A DNA stretch of 64,000 bases from NCBI GenBank assembly GCA_029204225.1, contig CM055093.1:24287912-24351911 (forward strand), given 5' to 3'. Numbering within the stretch: position 1 is the first letter of the stretch; every line of letters begins with the position of its first letter. The translations under genes were made by a program, and so were the position numbers. Below are positions 62,522 through 64,000 of this stretch, piece by piece. This DNA is from Diphasiastrum complanatum. Lineage: Eukaryota; Streptophyta; Lycopodiopsida; Lycopodiales; Lycopodiaceae. The notes beneath the pieces were generated by a model. The model was not told the DNA's origin. It ran no database searches and saw only the letters and a list, made by a program, of their open reading frames with translations.

Positions 62522-64000
62522 CTCCCTCTTAAGCTTACTGCTACGAGTCCGAACTACAATTGAGATTTATCATATCTACTAAGGTAGAATGTTTATCTCT
62601 AGACAATGGCTTTGTCAAAATATCAGCCAACGTACTGTCTGTGTGACAATAACTTAGTACAACATCTTTATTCTGAAATTTCTCTCTAAGAAAATGGAAC
62701 TGAACTTCTATGTGTTTAGTTCTAGCATGAGTACGTGGATTCAGAGATAGAGCTATGCAACTCTGAGGGTCGCACTAGAGTATTGTTGGGCCGATATGTG
62801 AGAATTGCAGATCATGTAGCAACCTTCTAAGCCAGATTATCTCCTTCACTGCCGATGTAGCTGTAATGTATTCGAATTATGTGGAGGACAATGAAATGCA
62901 TCTTTGCTCTCTGTTGTTCCATGAAATGGGTCCTCCTGCAAGGAAACAAATACAACTTGATGTGGATTTTTTGGTATCCATGTCTCTTGCCCAATCTGAG
63001 TCTGAATATGTAACAAGTGTGAGTGCAACATTTATATTACCGTCATAGCTCAAAGCATAGTGCTTTGTAGCTTGAACGTACTTTAGTACTCTTTGCATAG
63101 CCTTCCCATGTTATAAGCATGGATTGGACATGTATTGAGACAGTGTGCTTACCGCATATGCTAGATCATTCTTGTGCAGATCATAGAATACATTATAGAT
63201 TCTATGACAGACTGATAAGGATACTTGCACATTTCTTGCTGATCTGCTTGAGTTTTGGGACATATGTCTTTGGACAGCTTCGATCATGGATTCATAGGTG
63301 TATCTATGGGCTTGCAGTCCACCATGCCATATCTGCGAAGTACATTAATTAAATAGGACTCTTGGCTTACAGTGATCCTTCTGCCTGCGCGATCTTTGTA
63401 GATCTCCATACCAAGTAGGTAATGAACTGGGCCTAAATCAGTCATCTCAAATTCTGATGAAAGCAAAGACTTGGTTACACGCAACAACTGATCTACATTG
63501 CTGATAATTAAAGAATCATCAACATATAATGCTATTATAACATAGCTTGACTCCTTTCATTTGAGATAAACATTAGAGTCTGTGGAACAAGAAGTGAAAT
63601 TATGTTGCAACAAGAAGTGGTTGATTCTTTCATACCAGGCCCATGGAGCTTGCTTGAGGCCATATAGTGCCTTGTGCAATTTATATACCAAATGCTCTTG
63701 GCCTTGAAGGACGTAACCTTCTGGTTGATAAATGAATATTTCTTCTTGTATATATCTGTGAAGGAATGCTGTCTGGACATCCATCTGGTGAATATCCAGA
63801 TCCTCTGCAGCAGCTATAGCTAGCAAGGTGCGAATAGATTGATGCTTTATCACTGGACTGAAGGTGTCAATGTAATCTATTCCATATACTTGCTCAAATC
63901 CTTTAACCACCAATCGAGCTTTCCATTTGGATACCGATCCATCTGGCTTAAACTTTAGCTTGAAGATCCACTTAGAGTCAATAGGTTTAATACTTACAGG
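62522..64000 (-). mobile_element. Ty1/copia pol, 3' half, running off the window
   Basis: Minus strand. At the window edge the start of reverse transcriptase is readable, then 63913-63557 (VVKGFEQVYGIDYIDTFSPV, QMDVQTAFL, LYGLKQAPWAWY). YVDD lies at about 63500-63540 (IIALYVDDSLIIS). The thumb is at 63487-63284 (FEMTDLGPVHYLLGMEIY). RNase H is at 63098-62877 (YSDSDWARDMDTKKSTSS) and on to about 62560. Motifs are well kept, but the frame shifts several times. Gag, protease and integrase would lie beyond 64000. Confidence 0.88.

Overview
This window looks like nuclear DNA of a land plant, most probably a flowering plant. It has spliced genes with mostly short GT-AG introns, a degenerate CCCTAAA-type (Arabidopsis-type) telomere-like array, many decayed Ty1/copia and Ty3/gypsy retrotransposons, and several very long (CT)n/(GA)n microsatellites. 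I cannot name the species. Only two intact host genes were found. One is a glycine-rich protein with two RRMs (hnRNP type) on the minus strand at 9690-11343. The other is a complete 15-exon respiratory burst oxidase homologue (RBOH, EF-hand NADPH oxidase) on the plus strand at 33777-38903. For both, the exons join in frame by hand into a full-length product.

Layout. 1-2310: degenerate telomere-like heptamer arrays split by an 861-bp solo LTR with a near-perfect 5-bp target duplication. 2975-6479: a Ty3/gypsy remnant on the minus strand, with LTR, primer binding site, gag start and integrase. 8025-8956: a hAT-like non-autonomous DNA transposon with a perfect 8-bp target duplication. 9690-11343: the hnRNP gene. 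13865-24125: four copia fragments on the minus strand, abutting or nested. 25019-27069: a plus-strand copia LTR, primer site and gag start, broken at 27070 by an unusual non-LTR-type reverse transcriptase pseudogene (27070-28676) that ends next to a 131-bp (CT)n array. 30053-31365: microsatellites and a copia LTR. 31526-31880: a likely RING-H2 (ATL-type) pseudogene. 33777-38903: RBOH. 38904-43170: AT-rich intergenic DNA with diverged tandem repeats. 43250-51066: a minus-strand copia fragment, an LTR fragment and a nearly complete copia element nested in it. 51298-61723: a pair of long direct repeats flanking a Tat-like gypsy remnant, which is itself split by a TIR element carrying 22-bp palindromes and a captured copia gag piece. 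61724-64000: the 3' half of another copia element running off the window.

The two host genes have no obvious functional link. RBOH would make apoplastic superoxide in a Ca2+-regulated way, and the hnRNP would bind RNA. The rest is best read as nested mobile-element decay. The least ordinary items are the reverse transcriptase of non-copia, non-gypsy type at 27070-28676, the TIR element at 55936-57690, an unrecognised plus-strand reading frame at 58677-59283, and a coiled-coil reading frame at 53778-54338.
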